NCBI GenBank assembly: GCA_014380255.1
Contig: JACMKG010000123.1
Span: 1 to 21,975, forward strand
DNA: 21,975 nucleotides
Direction of reading: 5' to 3'
From: Prolixibacteraceae bacterium
GTDB taxonomy: Bacteria; Bacteroidota; Bacteroidia; Bacteroidales; Prolixibacteraceae
Each line of letters starts with the position of its first letter. Position 1 is the first letter of the stretch. Shown here one piece after another: positions 1-7,071 of the stretch. The translations under genes were made by a program, and so were the position numbers. The notes beneath the pieces were generated by a model. That model did not search any database, had not been told where the DNA came from, and saw only the letters and a list, made by a program, of their open reading frames with translations.

Positions 1-1093
1 TTATCTTTGGCAAGACAGCCAATGCATGAGCGGATTCCAGGGCCGGGATAATGCCTTCCAGCTGAGTCAGCTCAATCACAGAATCCAGCACTTCAGCGTC
101 GGTGGCCCACATGTATTTGGCCCGGTCTGTTTTTGCCAGATGGGCATGCAGTGGGCCAATGCCCGGATAATCCAACCCTGCCGAGATGGAATAAGGTTCA
201 ATGATCTGCCCGTCTTCAGTCTGCATAAGGATTGAACGCGAGCTGTGCAGCACTCCGGGGGTGCCCAGGGTAATAGTAGCTGCAGTCTCAGAAGTATCGA
301 TGCCCTTCCCTGCCGCTTCAACACCAATCAGTTCCACATTCTCCTGTTCCAGGAAATGATAAAACGCTCCGGCCGCATTGCTTCCCCCGCCTACACAGGC
401 AATAACACGGTCAGGGTTTTCGCGTCCCAGCTGCTCATCCAGCTGCCAGCGGATCTCTTCAGAGATCACCGACTGAAAGCGTGCCACCATATCGGGATAA
501 GGATGCGGTCCGACCACTGATCCAATGATGTAATAGGTATCTACCGGGTTGTTGATCCAATCGCGCATAGCCTCATTGGTGGCATCCTTGAGCGTTTGGT
601 TGCCACTAAGGGCAGGAATGACCTCCGCTCCAAGCATGCGCATTTTTTTGACATTCGGGGCCTGTCTTTCCACATCCACAGCACCCATGTATACCACACA
701 CTTCAACCCCATTAATGCGCATACGGTGGCCGTAGCCAACCCATGCTGGCCGGCTCCTGTTTCAGCAATGATCCGTGTTTTGCCTAACTTTTTGGCAACC
801 AGTATCTGGCCGATCGTATTGTTGATCTTATGCGAGCCGGTGTGATTCAAATCCTCCCGTTTAAGGAAAATATTGCTTTGATATTTCTCCGAGAGCCTTT
901 TTGCAAAATACAGGGGGGAAGGCCGCCCTACATAGTTTTTCATCAGGCTGATAAACTCCTGTCTGAAATCATAGGAATGCATAATCTCCAGGTAATTGGA
1001 TTCAAGCTCTTCTATGTTTGGAACCATCATTTCCGGAATATAGGCACCTCCAAACTCTCCGTAATATCCCTTTTTGCTGACTTGATAATTCAT
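1..1093 (-). CDS. trpB: Tryptophan synthase beta subunit (3' end missing)
   Basis: TrpB condenses indole with L-serine in a PLP-dependent reaction, the last step of tryptophan synthesis, as the beta part of the alpha2-beta2 complex in the cytoplasm. I translated the first 144 codons by hand. The start [16 protein letters not shown] is typical. The PLP lysine is K89 in TGSHKINN, and the catalytic glutamate is E111 in [15 protein letters not shown] phosphate-binding loop and the late [12 protein letters not shown] segment are also readable. About 364 codons are present; the family has about 395, so roughly 30 C-terminal residues lie beyond the left edge. It follows trpF after a 10-nt gap, so it belongs to the operon. 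A trpA gene is expected next, outside the window. Identification is secure. Confidence 0.97.
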   Translation of the reverse strand, partial: MNYQVSKKGYYGEFGGAYIPEMMVPNIEELESNYLEIMHSYDFRQEFISLMKNYVGRPSPLYFAKRLSEKYQSNIFLKREDLNHTGSHKINNTIGQILVAKKLGKTRIIAETGAGQHGLATATVCALMGLKCVVYMGAVDVERQAPNVKKMRMLGAEVIPALSGNQTLKDATNEAMRDWINNPVDTYYIIGSVVGPHPYPDMVARFQSVISEEIRWQLDEQLGRENPDRVIACVGGGSNAAGAFYHFLEQENVELIGVEAAGKGIDTSETAATITLGTPGVLHSSRSILMQTEDGQIIEPYSISAGLDYPGIGPLHAHLAKTDRAKYMWATDAEVLDSVIELTQLEGIIPALESAHALAVLPKI

Positions 1094-1103
1094 AGGTATT
1101 GAT

Positions 1104-1748
1104 TTAAATTTTAGATTTTATTCCAGCAATAAACTGCTGAACTTCACTTACATTTTTAAAGGCAGGAAGGATTTCAAAACCACTGTTTATATCCACTCCG
1201 TACAACCTGGGATCCTTTATTTGCTGAATGGAATTTAAATCTTCGGGTTTAATTCCTCCACTTAAAAAAAAAGGAACATCCATCTGATAGTTTTCCAGCA
1301 ACTGCCAGTCGAATTTATGCCCAGTCCCACCGGGCAGCTTGCCTTTGGTATCGAATAAAAAGAACGAACAGCATTCAGTATAATCTTCCAGTTGCTTGAA
1401 ATTAAAAAATTCACCAATGGCAAATGCTTTAAATACCGTCAGTCCCGCATCCTGAATCTGTCGGCAGTACCGCGAACTTTCATTTCCATGGAGCTGTGCC
1501 ACTTCAAGCTGATACTTTTGACAGATTTCAATAACCTTTTCGGGCATTTCATCTACAAAAACACCCACTTTCTTTATGGAAGGCGGAACTATGATATTCC
1601 CATCCAATAAAGGTTCAGTCCCTACAAAACGGCTGCTTTTACTGTAGAATATGAATCCCAAGAAATCAGGTCCTGTAGCTGCAATGTCGGCTATATTTCC
1701 CGGATCACGCATTCCGCATACCTTTATCTTTAACCCTGTCGTGCTCAT
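1104..1748 (-). CDS. trpF: Phosphoribosylanthranilate isomerase
   Basis: A 214-aa TIM-barrel enzyme that isomerises phosphoribosylanthranilate to CdRP, the third dedicated step of tryptophan synthesis. The general base is C11 in KVCGMRDP near the N terminus, and the general acid is D133 in FLFDTKG. This is followed by the [10 protein letters not shown] phosphate/substrate loop and a late [10 protein letters not shown] phosphate-binding strand. Length fits the family. It sits between trpC (34-nt gap) and trpB (10-nt gap) as a stand-alone gene rather than a TrpC-TrpF fusion. It contains a single Trp residue. Confidence 0.95.
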   Translation of the reverse strand: MSTTGLKIKVCGMRDPGNIADIAATGPDFLGFIFYSKSSRFVGTEPLLDGNIIVPPSIKKVGVFVDEMPEKVIEICQKYQLEVAQLHGNESSRYCRQIQDAGLTVFKAFAIGEFFNFKQLEDYTECCSFFLFDTKGKLPGGTGHKFDWQLLENYQMDVPFFLSGGIKPEDLNSIQQIKDPRLYGVDINSGFEILPAFKNVSEVQQFIAGIKSKI

Positions 1749-1782
1749 TCTTTTATTCTATCTGTTATTTTTCTGACTTCTT

Positions 1783-2568
1783 CTATTTCAATCCGGTAAT
1801 AAACTCAGCACAAGCCTTTCCCGGATCCTCTGTTTTCATAAAAGTTTCACCAATCAAGAACCCTTTAAACTGGGCATCCCGAAGAGCATGAATACTTTGG
1901 GGATCAGAGATGCCGCTTTCCGATATTTTTATGAATTCCATGGGAATCAAACCACTTAGCTGAATAGAAGTCTGCATATCGACCTCAAACGTTTTTAGGT
2001 TACGGTTATTTACACCCACCAAATCCACCATCGGGTTCAACTTCTCCAGTTCTTCTTTGCTGTGTATCTCAACCAGCACTTCCAATCCTATTTCCTTGGC
2101 CAGTTGTGTTAGTTCAAATAATGTTTGCCTGTTCATACTTTCTGCAATGAGCAGGATCACATCCGCCCCGTGGGCTTTTGTTTCATAAACCTGATAGGCA
2201 TCGATGATAAAGTCTTTGCGTAAGATGGGTGTTTTCGGGTTAGCCCACCTGGCTTTCGCAAGGTCTTCAATAGCCCCTCCGAAGAAGCTTTCGTCTGTCA
2301 GAACCGACAGGCCGCTGGCCCCGGCAGAGACGTAGGCGGCGGTAACCTCAGAGGCTTCTGCCATCTCGTTCAAAACGCCTTTTGACGGTGATTGAAGTTT
2401 AAATTCAGCAATGATACCGCTAGCCCCTTCTGCAAGCAATGCCGCTTTTAATGAATTGGCAGGCCTTTTAAAGTATGGTGATTCTTTTAGCTGATCAACC
2501 GTTACCCGTTCTTTAGCTTCGGCAATTTCGAGCCTCTTCTTCTCATTTATCTTATCCAGTATATTCAT
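1783..2568 (-). CDS. trpC: Indole-3-glycerol phosphate synthase
   Basis: A 261-aa TIM-barrel enzyme that closes the indole ring, converting CdRP to indole-3-glycerol phosphate. The sequence has the family signatures in order: EFKLQSPSKG (E55, K57 and K63 region), LRKDFIIDAYQVYE with the general-acid lysine K118, LVEIHSKEEL, GVNNRNLKTF and the SESGI phosphate-binding segment. Length is normal and no fusion to trpF is seen. It lies 36 nt downstream of trpD and 34 nt upstream of trpF in the same operon. Confidence 0.95.
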   Translation of the reverse strand: MNILDKINEKKRLEIAEAKERVTVDQLKESPYFKRPANSLKAALLAEGASGIIAEFKLQSPSKGVLNEMAEASEVTAAYVSAGASGLSVLTDESFFGGAIEDLAKARWANPKTPILRKDFIIDAYQVYETKAHGADVILLIAESMNRQTLFELTQLAKEIGLEVLVEIHSKEELEKLNPMVDLVGVNNRNLKTFEVDMQTSIQLSGLIPMEFIKISESGISDPQSIHALRDAQFKGFLIGETFMKTEDPGKACAEFITGLK

Positions 2569-2604
2569 AGAAGTATCAATTATTCCCGTTAATGTTTCAG
2601 AAAG

Positions 2605-3603
2605 CTAGTTTCCGTTCATTGCCATTAATTTTTTAAACGCGGCCAGTGCCTTTTTGCTTTTCAAGGATTCGGAAGCCTGGGCCACGCAATCCGTTAATGA
2701 TTGTTCAGGGTAAACACACTTTATTCCCAGTGCGGCATTGGCAATTACCACATTTTGCTTGGCTACACTTGAATTGACTTCCAGTACGCTTTGGAAGATC
2801 TGCGCTGCTTCGGCAACCGTTTCACCCCCATAAAGTTCTTCAGGAGCGACTTGTGAAAGGCCAAAATCAGCAGCCGACAGGCTGTCTTCAAGAAGATTGG
2901 ATACATAGCGGGCTTCACCTGTAAGTGAAATCTCATCATAACCATCCAGGCTGTGCACGATCATATAATTTTGGTTGCCTTCCTGAAAAACCTGGTTGTA
3001 AAGGTCCATGGCTTCCAGGTCATAAACACCCACCAGCTGGTTTTTAGGCGATGAAGGATTGATGATCGGTCCCATCATATTAAACAACGTCTTTACTTTT
3101 AACGCCCTGCGTACCGATGCCACGCTTTTCATGGCCGGATGAAACAAGGGGGCGTGGAAAAAACAAATACCCACTTCTTCCAACTCCCGGCGCAATTTAC
3201 TTTCATCCTTACTAAACTTGTATCCAAAGTATTCAAACATATTTGAAGATCCACTTACGGAGGAAAGCCCGTAATTGCCGTGTTTGGTCACTTTGAGGCC
3301 TGCTCCTGCCAGCACAAAGGTACTAAGAGTAGAAATATTAAACGTATTTTTTCCATCACCTCCCGTGCCGACTACATCAATGGTATTGTAGGCAGAAAAG
3401 TCAACCGAAATGCACAGGTCAAGCAATGCCTGCCTGAATCCTGCCAGTTCCTCTGCCTTAATGGGACGCATCCGGAAAACTGTTAGAAAAGAAGCGATCT
3501 CTGCTTCTGAATATTTTCCTTCGGCAATCTCTGTCAGAATTAAAGCAGCATCCGCTTTATTCAAGTTATTGCCTGCAAATAAATAGTTTAGTGTATCCTT
3601 CAT
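2605..3603 (-). CDS. trpD: Anthranilate phosphoribosyltransferase
   Basis: A 332-aa enzyme that transfers phosphoribose from PRPP to anthranilate. The PRPP-binding glycine-rich motif GTGGDG is at residues 79-84, followed by NTFNIST and the KHGN segment at 107-110, both active-site hallmarks. The N-terminal helical domain and overall length fit the family. It is a separate gene, not fused to trpG as in enterobacteria. The protein contains no Trp at all. The 70-nt gap to trpG upstream carries a heptad repeat array. Confidence 0.96.
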   Translation of the reverse strand: MKDTLNYLFAGNNLNKADAALILTEIAEGKYSEAEIASFLTVFRMRPIKAEELAGFRQALLDLCISVDFSAYNTIDVVGTGGDGKNTFNISTLSTFVLAGAGLKVTKHGNYGLSSVSGSSNMFEYFGYKFSKDESKLRRELEEVGICFFHAPLFHPAMKSVASVRRALKVKTLFNMMGPIINPSSPKNQLVGVYDLEAMDLYNQVFQEGNQNYMIVHSLDGYDEISLTGEARYVSNLLEDSLSAADFGLSQVAPEELYGGETVAEAAQIFQSVLEVNSSVAKQNVVIANAALGIKCVYPEQSLTDCVAQASESLKSKKALAAFKKLMAMNGN

Positions 3604-3612
3604 TGCTTTTTA

Positions 3613-3654
3613 GTTTCAAGTTCAAAGTTTCAAGTTCCAGGTTTCAAGTTTCCT
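3613..3654. repeat. GTTTCAA heptad array between trpG and trpD
   Basis: Six consecutive 7-mers; GTTTCAA occurs at units 1, 3 and 5, with GTTCAAA, GTTCCAG and GTTTCCT between. It fills most of the 70-nt gap between two trp genes, so it is transcribed with the operon. The same family is at 4261-4288 and, inverted, at 21714-21748. Confidence 0.8.
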
Positions 3655-3673
3655 GCAGCGCTGTTTTGCTTAC

Positions 3674-4243
3674 TTATTTATTCAGCCAGTTGGCAATAAT
3701 CTGTTCTCCCAGGGGTGTAAGTACGGATTCGGGATGAAACTGCACCCCTTCCACATCGTATTCACTGTGCTTCATTGACATGATCATCCCGTTGTCATCA
3801 TATCCGGTAACTTTTAAACACGCAGGTAGATCTTCCCTGTTTACAATCCACGAGTGGTAGCGACCCACGGCAAAGCTTTCGGGAAGATCCTTGTAAAGAT
3901 CCGTTTTATTTTCAGTAGTCGTAACTGGGGTGGCAATGCCGTGCAACACGCGGTTCATATTGGTCAATGAGCCGCCAAAAGCTTCTCCGATGGCCTGGTG
4001 CCCCAGACAAACGCCCAGGATGCTTTTGGTTGGTGCAAAGCGTTGGATGATCGCTGGCATCAATCCTGCCTCAACCGGTAAGCCAGGCCCGGGAGACAAC
4101 ACTATTTTATCGTATTTTTCAAGCTCATCCAATTCGATCTCATCATTTCTAAATACATCAACCGGCTCCCCTGATAGTTTCTTGATGGCATGAACCAGGT
4201 TGTATGTAAATGAATCGTAATTATCTATGACTGCTATTTTCAT
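3674..4243 (-). CDS. trpG: Anthranilate synthase, glutamine amidotransferase component
   Basis: A 189-aa class I glutamine amidotransferase that supplies ammonia to TrpE for anthranilate formation. The oxyanion segment LSPGPGLP is at about residues 49-56. The nucleophile is C79 in GVCLGHQ, and the remaining triad is H170 and E172 in VQFHPES. It could in principle also serve PabB, as in some bacteria that share one amidotransferase. Its place directly after trpE makes TrpG the natural call. The 88-nt gap between trpE and trpG contains heptad repeats. Confidence 0.95.
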   Translation of the reverse strand: MKIAVIDNYDSFTYNLVHAIKKLSGEPVDVFRNDEIELDELEKYDKIVLSPGPGLPVEAGLMPAIIQRFAPTKSILGVCLGHQAIGEAFGGSLTNMNRVLHGIATPVTTTENKTDLYKDLPESFAVGRYHSWIVNREDLPACLKVTGYDDNGMIMSMKHSEYDVEGVQFHPESVLTPLGEQIIANWLNK

Positions 4244-4260
4244 GATTGAATATATTTAAA

Positions 4261-4288
4261 GTTTCAAGTTTCAAATTCCAAGTTTCAG
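4261..4288. repeat. GTTTCAA heptad array between trpE and trpG
   Basis: Four consecutive 7-mers (GTTTCAA twice, ATTCCAA, GTTTCAG) lie in the 88-nt gap between trpE and trpG. It is in the same orientation and word family as the array 607 bases away between trpG and trpD. Confidence 0.75.
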
Positions 4289-4331
4289 GTGTCTACTCAA
4301 TAGTTACTCAGGCTTAGCTTTTCAATTACCG

Positions 4332-5741
4332 CTAGTTAATCTCTTTGGCTAGTTCCAAGGCTTTTTTTAAGGCTGCCAGCTTGTTATTTACTTCCTGGAG
4401 TTCGTTCTCTTCCTTTGAGTCAGCCACAATACCAGCACCTGCCTGGTAAAACAAGACCTTGTTCTTGCTTAGAAACGACCGGATCATAATAGCATGATTG
4501 AGTGACTGGTCAAAGCCCAGGTAGCCGATACATCCCCCATAATAGCTTCTTCGTTGGTTTTCATACGTATCGATCAGTTGCATAGCCCTGTGCTTGGGCG
4601 CCCCCGACAAGGTGCCTGCCGGGAATGAATTACCTAAAACGGTGACCATGTTGCTACGATCAGGTAACTTGCCAGAAACCTCAGATACCAAATGGATGAC
4701 ATGGGAAAAATACTGCACCTGTCGGTAGCTGTCAACCCTCACATCAGAAGCATTGCGGCTCAGATCATTTCGGGCCAGATCAACCAGCATCACATGTTCT
4801 GCATTTTCCTTGGGATCGGCACACAGCTTTTCGGCCAATTGACGGTCTTCATCATCGTTGCCCGTACGGCGAAAGGTACCAGCAATGGGATTGATAATGG
4901 CACGCTGCTTTTTAATGCGAAGTTCTGCCTCGGGGCTGGATCCAAAGATACGGTAAGTTCCATAGTCGAAAAAGAACAGGTAGGGCGATGGATTTACGGA
5001 GCGCAACGCCCTGTAGACATTAAATTCATCGCCTTCGAAGGGCTGTGAGAACTGCCGGGAGAGTACAATCTGAAAAACGTCACCGCGAAAACAATGTTCT
5101 TTCCCACGGGTAACCATGGCACGATACTGCTCGTCGCTGATGTTGGTAGCTTCAGGGCCTACGGTATTGAATTTGGTAACCGGGAATGTCAGGTTTCGCA
5201 ACAGGGATTCAATCTGCCCGATTTCCTTGGTTTCCCCTTCCATCAGGTTTTCGATCAGATAAATCATGTTCTTGCGATGATCAATAGCCACAATGTACTT
5301 ATAGAAACAATATTTCACTTCCGGGATCCGGTACGCATCCTTGAGCTCTGCTTTAATGTCAATCTTTTCAAAATACTTTACTGCATCATAACTGATGTAA
5401 CCAAACAAACCGTTGGCAGGCAGATTCTCAGTCTCCCCAGACAGGGTAAAAGACTTTAAAAAGGCATCCAGTTGCTGATCCACCCGGTGATCGGGGGAAA
5501 TATTTTCATGGGTGGTCTCCCGTCCGTTGCATTCAATGGTGATTACTCCCTGATCAGCGGTAAAGCATGCCAATGGTTTTATACAGATAAACGAATAGGC
5601 GTTTTCCTGGCCATGGTAATCGGAACTCTCCAGTAAGATGGAATGAGGAAACAAATCCCTGAACTTCAGGTACACACTTACCGGGGTGAGTGTATCGGCC
5701 AGGATTTTCTTTAAACTTACCTGTACATTAATTTTTTTCAT
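4332..5741 (-). CDS. trpE: Anthranilate synthase component I
   Basis: A 469-aa chorismate-utilising enzyme that makes anthranilate, the first committed step to tryptophan. The N-terminal SILLESS segment corresponds to the LLES feedback site that binds Trp in characterised TrpE proteins. C-terminal catalytic motifs in order are QIVLSRQF, GSSPEAELRI, INPIAGTFRR, VMLVDLARNDL, FPAGTLSGAPK and YQAGAGIVADS. It is the first structural gene of the operon. The 329-nt leader ahead of it carries two Trp-codon-rich leader peptides and two intrinsic terminators. No tryptophan occurs anywhere in the 469 residues. PabB is a possible confusion, but the LLES motif and the operon argue for TrpE. Confidence 0.97.
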   Translation of the reverse strand: MKKINVQVSLKKILADTLTPVSVYLKFRDLFPHSILLESSDYHGQENAYSFICIKPLACFTADQGVITIECNGRETTHENISPDHRVDQQLDAFLKSFTLSGETENLPANGLFGYISYDAVKYFEKIDIKAELKDAYRIPEVKYCFYKYIVAIDHRKNMIYLIENLMEGETKEIGQIESLLRNLTFPVTKFNTVGPEATNISDEQYRAMVTRGKEHCFRGDVFQIVLSRQFSQPFEGDEFNVYRALRSVNPSPYLFFFDYGTYRIFGSSPEAELRIKKQRAIINPIAGTFRRTGNDDEDRQLAEKLCADPKENAEHVMLVDLARNDLSRNASDVRVDSYRQVQYFSHVIHLVSEVSGKLPDRSNMVTVLGNSFPAGTLSGAPKHRAMQLIDTYENQRRSYYGGCIGYLGFDQSLNHAIMIRSFLSKNKVLFYQAGAGIVADSKEENELQEVNNKLAALKKALELAKEIN

Positions 5742-5790
5742 AGTATATTTTTATTTCTTTTTATTGTCTGCCTGATGTTGGTTTTGCTAA

Positions 5791-5835
5791 ACGAAAAAAG
5801 CGGCTTACCGTGTTACGATAAGCCGCTTTTTTCGT
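5791..5835 (-). terminator. trp attenuator 2 intrinsic terminator
   Basis: Perfect 17-bp inverted repeat (arms 5791-5807 and 5819-5835) around an 11-nt loop, with a GC-rich core GCGGCTTA. Read on the minus strand it ends in a run of six T followed by CGTTT, a textbook intrinsic terminator. It begins 19 nt after the stop of the second leader peptide and ends 49 nt before the trpE start. A terminator ahead of the first gene of a biosynthetic operon, right behind a Trp-rich leader ORF, indicates an attenuator rather than the end of the upstream gene. Confidence 0.93.
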
Positions 5836-5854
5836 TCATTACGAACAATGATAG

Positions 5855-5923
5855 CTACTTCCTTCCACGGTTATGCGAAAAGTTACTGTGCCACCACCAA
5901 ATATTGTTCATTGTAATCATCAT
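5855..5923 (-). CDS. trpL: trp leader peptide 2 (Trp-Trp-Trp)
   Basis: A 22-codon ORF beginning with two ATG codons and reading through NNIWWWHSNF to a TAG stop. Codons 9-11 (5891-5899) are three consecutive TGG. The third and fifth codons after the first ATG leave alternative starts at 5920 and 5911. Three tandem Trp codons in so short an ORF, directly before a strong terminator and trpE, are the signature of a ribosome-stalling leader peptide. Codons 5-7 (GAACAAT, 5903-5909) are complementary to ATTGTTC just after the stop (5843-5849). A stalled ribosome would therefore disturb this hairpin. Function is inferred; the codons and structures are seen. Confidence 0.9.
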   Translation of the reverse strand: MMITMNNIWWWHSNFSHNRGRK

Positions 5924-5931
5924 TGCTTTTG

Positions 5932-5971
5932 TTAAAATAAAAATGCCTGCAATCTTAAAAAAGAAGCAGGC
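5932..5971 (-). terminator. trp attenuator 1 intrinsic terminator
   Basis: On the minus strand GCCTGC (5966-5971) pairs with GCAGGC (5945-5950). A nested TCTT/AAGA stem closes a TTTT loop, and the hairpin is followed by ATTTTTATTTT (5934-5944). It lies between the two leader peptides, 39 nt after the stop of the first and 8 nt before the first ATG of the second. It is weaker than the second terminator (6-bp core plus 4-bp inner stem). The CTTCTT at 5961-5966 overlaps its 5' arm and can alternatively pair with AAGAAG at 6007-6012. Confidence 0.8.
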
Positions 5972-5992
5972 CTTTATATAGGTTTAAAATAC

Positions 5993-6051
5993 CAATATGG
6001 CTCTTACTTCTTACTTTTTAGAAAGAAGACCCCACCACGGAAGCCATATTG
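5993..6051 (-). promoter_or_regulatory. Leader-1 hairpin overlapping Trp codons (1:2 stem of attenuator 1)
   Basis: A 10-bp perfect stem joins CAATATGGCT (6042-6051), which includes the first Trp codon of leader peptide 1, with AGCCATATTG (5993-6002). Inside it, CTTCTT of codons 15-16 (6023-6028) pairs with AAGAAG (6007-6012), which starts in the stop codon, followed by CT/AG and an AAAA loop. When leader 1 is translated quickly, or not at all, this hairpin can form. A ribosome held at the TGG codons (6032-6046) would cover the 5' arms and free AAGAAG. The pairing is visible; the switch mechanism is inferred from classical attenuation. Confidence 0.7.
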
Positions 6052-6070
6052 TATTTGTATTTTTAATCAT
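6011..6070 (-). CDS. trp leader peptide 1 (Trp-x-x-Trp-Trp)
   Basis: A 19-aa ORF, MIKNTNTIWLPWWGLLSKK, starting ATG at 6070 and ending TAA at 6011. Three of 19 residues are Trp (codons 9, 12 and 13), against seven Trp in about 1830 residues of the encoded enzymes. It is followed by a hairpin that overlaps the Trp codons and then by an intrinsic terminator, the full layout of an attenuator. It lies upstream of a second such unit. Both peptides share an M-I-(x)-N-x-I-W style opening, which hints at duplication but is too short to prove it. It is too short for ordinary gene finders. Confidence 0.82.
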   Translation of the reverse strand: MIKNTNTIWLPWWGLLSKK

Positions 6071-6095
6071 GTCTTTAAATTCTGCTGTAAAAAAA

Positions 6096-6130
6096 CAGAT
6101 TTTACAACACAATAACAAGCGCTGATCAAA
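6096..6130 (-). promoter_or_regulatory. Weak candidate trp operon promoter
   Basis: On the minus strand TTTG (6127-6130) is followed after 22 nt by TAAAATCTG (6096-6104), a loose match to the Bacteroidota pattern TTTG-N19-21-TAnnTTTG with a slightly long spacer. Transcription from here would start about 20 nt before leader peptide 1 and give a leader RNA of about 350 nt before trpE. No better match was found between the methyltransferase stop and leader 1. Treat as a hint only. Confidence 0.25.
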
Positions 6131-6195
6131 TAAAGTTTCTAAAATTATGAAAATATTTATTTGCCGCATGTTTCCTTTACTCTATCTCTTTATCC

Positions 6196-6220
6196 TAATT
6201 AGCTATTAGACTGCTAATTA
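6196..6220. other. 8-bp inverted repeat behind the methyltransferase stop
   Basis: TAATTAGC (6196-6203) and GCTAATTA (6213-6220) form an 8-bp perfect AT-rich hairpin with a 9-nt loop, three bases past the methyltransferase stop codon. It has no T-run on the minus-strand 3' side, so it is a poor intrinsic terminator. It could be a weak terminator, an RNA 3'-end stabiliser or an operator for the trp promoter region. The rest of 6071-6195 is AT-rich with no other feature I can support. Confidence 0.35.
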
Positions 6221-6222
6221 AA

Positions 6223-6978
6223 TTATTTATTTTCATATTTTATTTTCAATACCATAAACATGGATATCTGAGCTGATATTTTGGGAAGCAGCTTATCAAA
6301 CAGTTTCATGGCCGGATAAGCTATATCAGGCAATAGCTGGCTTCGGGAAACTCCTCCACTGAAGAGATACGTTAAAGGATTGATATACTGGCAGCTTTCA
6401 ATGGTAAACTGAGGAAATATACGTTTGAACTTATCCTTGTCGCGAATAAATACCATCCAGGGCAATGCCCCGTTGGCACCCGAAAGTGGCCCTGATGACG
6501 GAATGGTCCAGTCTCCCTGAGGGTTAAAAGGTTCATGATGAAAATTCGTATAAATAAACCGGCCCCACAGGCTATTTGCAGGTTCAATCATAATTATTTT
6601 ACCACCATTCATAAGAACCCTTCTTGCTTCTTGCAGGAACTTCTCGCTATCGGGGATATGGTGCATGGTATCAATCATAAACATACCTGCCACTGAATCA
6701 TCCGTAAAGGGCATTTCAAGAGCCGAGAAGGTCATGTCGTTGGTGGGAAGGTCAATCACATCGGAACAGATGATCCTGGGCTCTAACTCTTTTAAAAAGC
6801 CACCTCCTGAACCCAATTCAACCAACAATCCTTTAGGCAGATTATCTATTTCAGACAGAAATATGGCATACCATTCTTCATAAAGCTTTCTCAGAAACTT
6901 CTTATTCCTTATAATTTCTCCATGAATAACTGATCTTTCAGGAGAATCCAATGAATGCTCTATCCTGTATTTTTTCAT
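6223..6978 (-). CDS. Class I SAM-dependent methyltransferase, substrate unknown
   Basis: A 251-aa protein with a Rossmann methyltransferase core. Motif I VELGSGGG is at residues 53-60, an acidic D73 follows strand 2, and the segment MHHIPDSEKFLQEARRVLMN with the following GGKIIMIEP (about 105-133) matches post-I and motif II/III of the Methyltransf_11 type. The C-terminal half (HHEPFNPQGDW, LTYLFSGGVSR) is not one I can assign. It resembles methyltransferases found in cell-surface polysaccharide loci, but that is only an impression. It lies 93 nt downstream of sprA on the same strand and may be cotranscribed with it. The trp leader begins 150 nt downstream. No signal peptide or membrane segment is seen. 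Confidence 0.8.
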   Translation of the reverse strand: MKKYRIEHSLDSPERSVIHGEIIRNKKFLRKLYEEWYAIFLSEIDNLPKGLLVELGSGGGFLKELEPRIICSDVIDLPTNDMTFSALEMPFTDDSVAGMFMIDTMHHIPDSEKFLQEARRVLMNGGKIIMIEPANSLWGRFIYTNFHHEPFNPQGDWTIPSSGPLSGANGALPWMVFIRDKDKFKRIFPQFTIESCQYINPLTYLFSGGVSRSQLLPDIAYPAMKLFDKLLPKISAQISMFMVLKIKYENK

Positions 6979-7071
6979 GTTAGAAGAACTTGCAATACTG
7001 TTTGACTACCTGAAACGCTCCTTGTTTGCTTCCCATATTCAACCTCCAGAGAAATGCCAAGCTGTCTTTCT

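Noticed and set aside
3613..3654. Heptad arrays considered as CRISPR-like repeats
   Set aside because: Units are 7 bp, degenerate and without spacers, and no cas genes are present.
5775..5981. 68-codon plus-strand ORF across the trp leader
   Set aside because: It runs antisense through both terminators and leader 2, with low-complexity Lys-rich ends. The leader architecture on the other strand accounts for the sequence.
6018..6047. 9-codon ORF MASVVGSSF starting at the ATG inside leader 1
   Set aside because: It is out of frame with the Trp-rich ORF. It has no regulatory codon pattern, and the longer frame starting at 6070 explains the region better.
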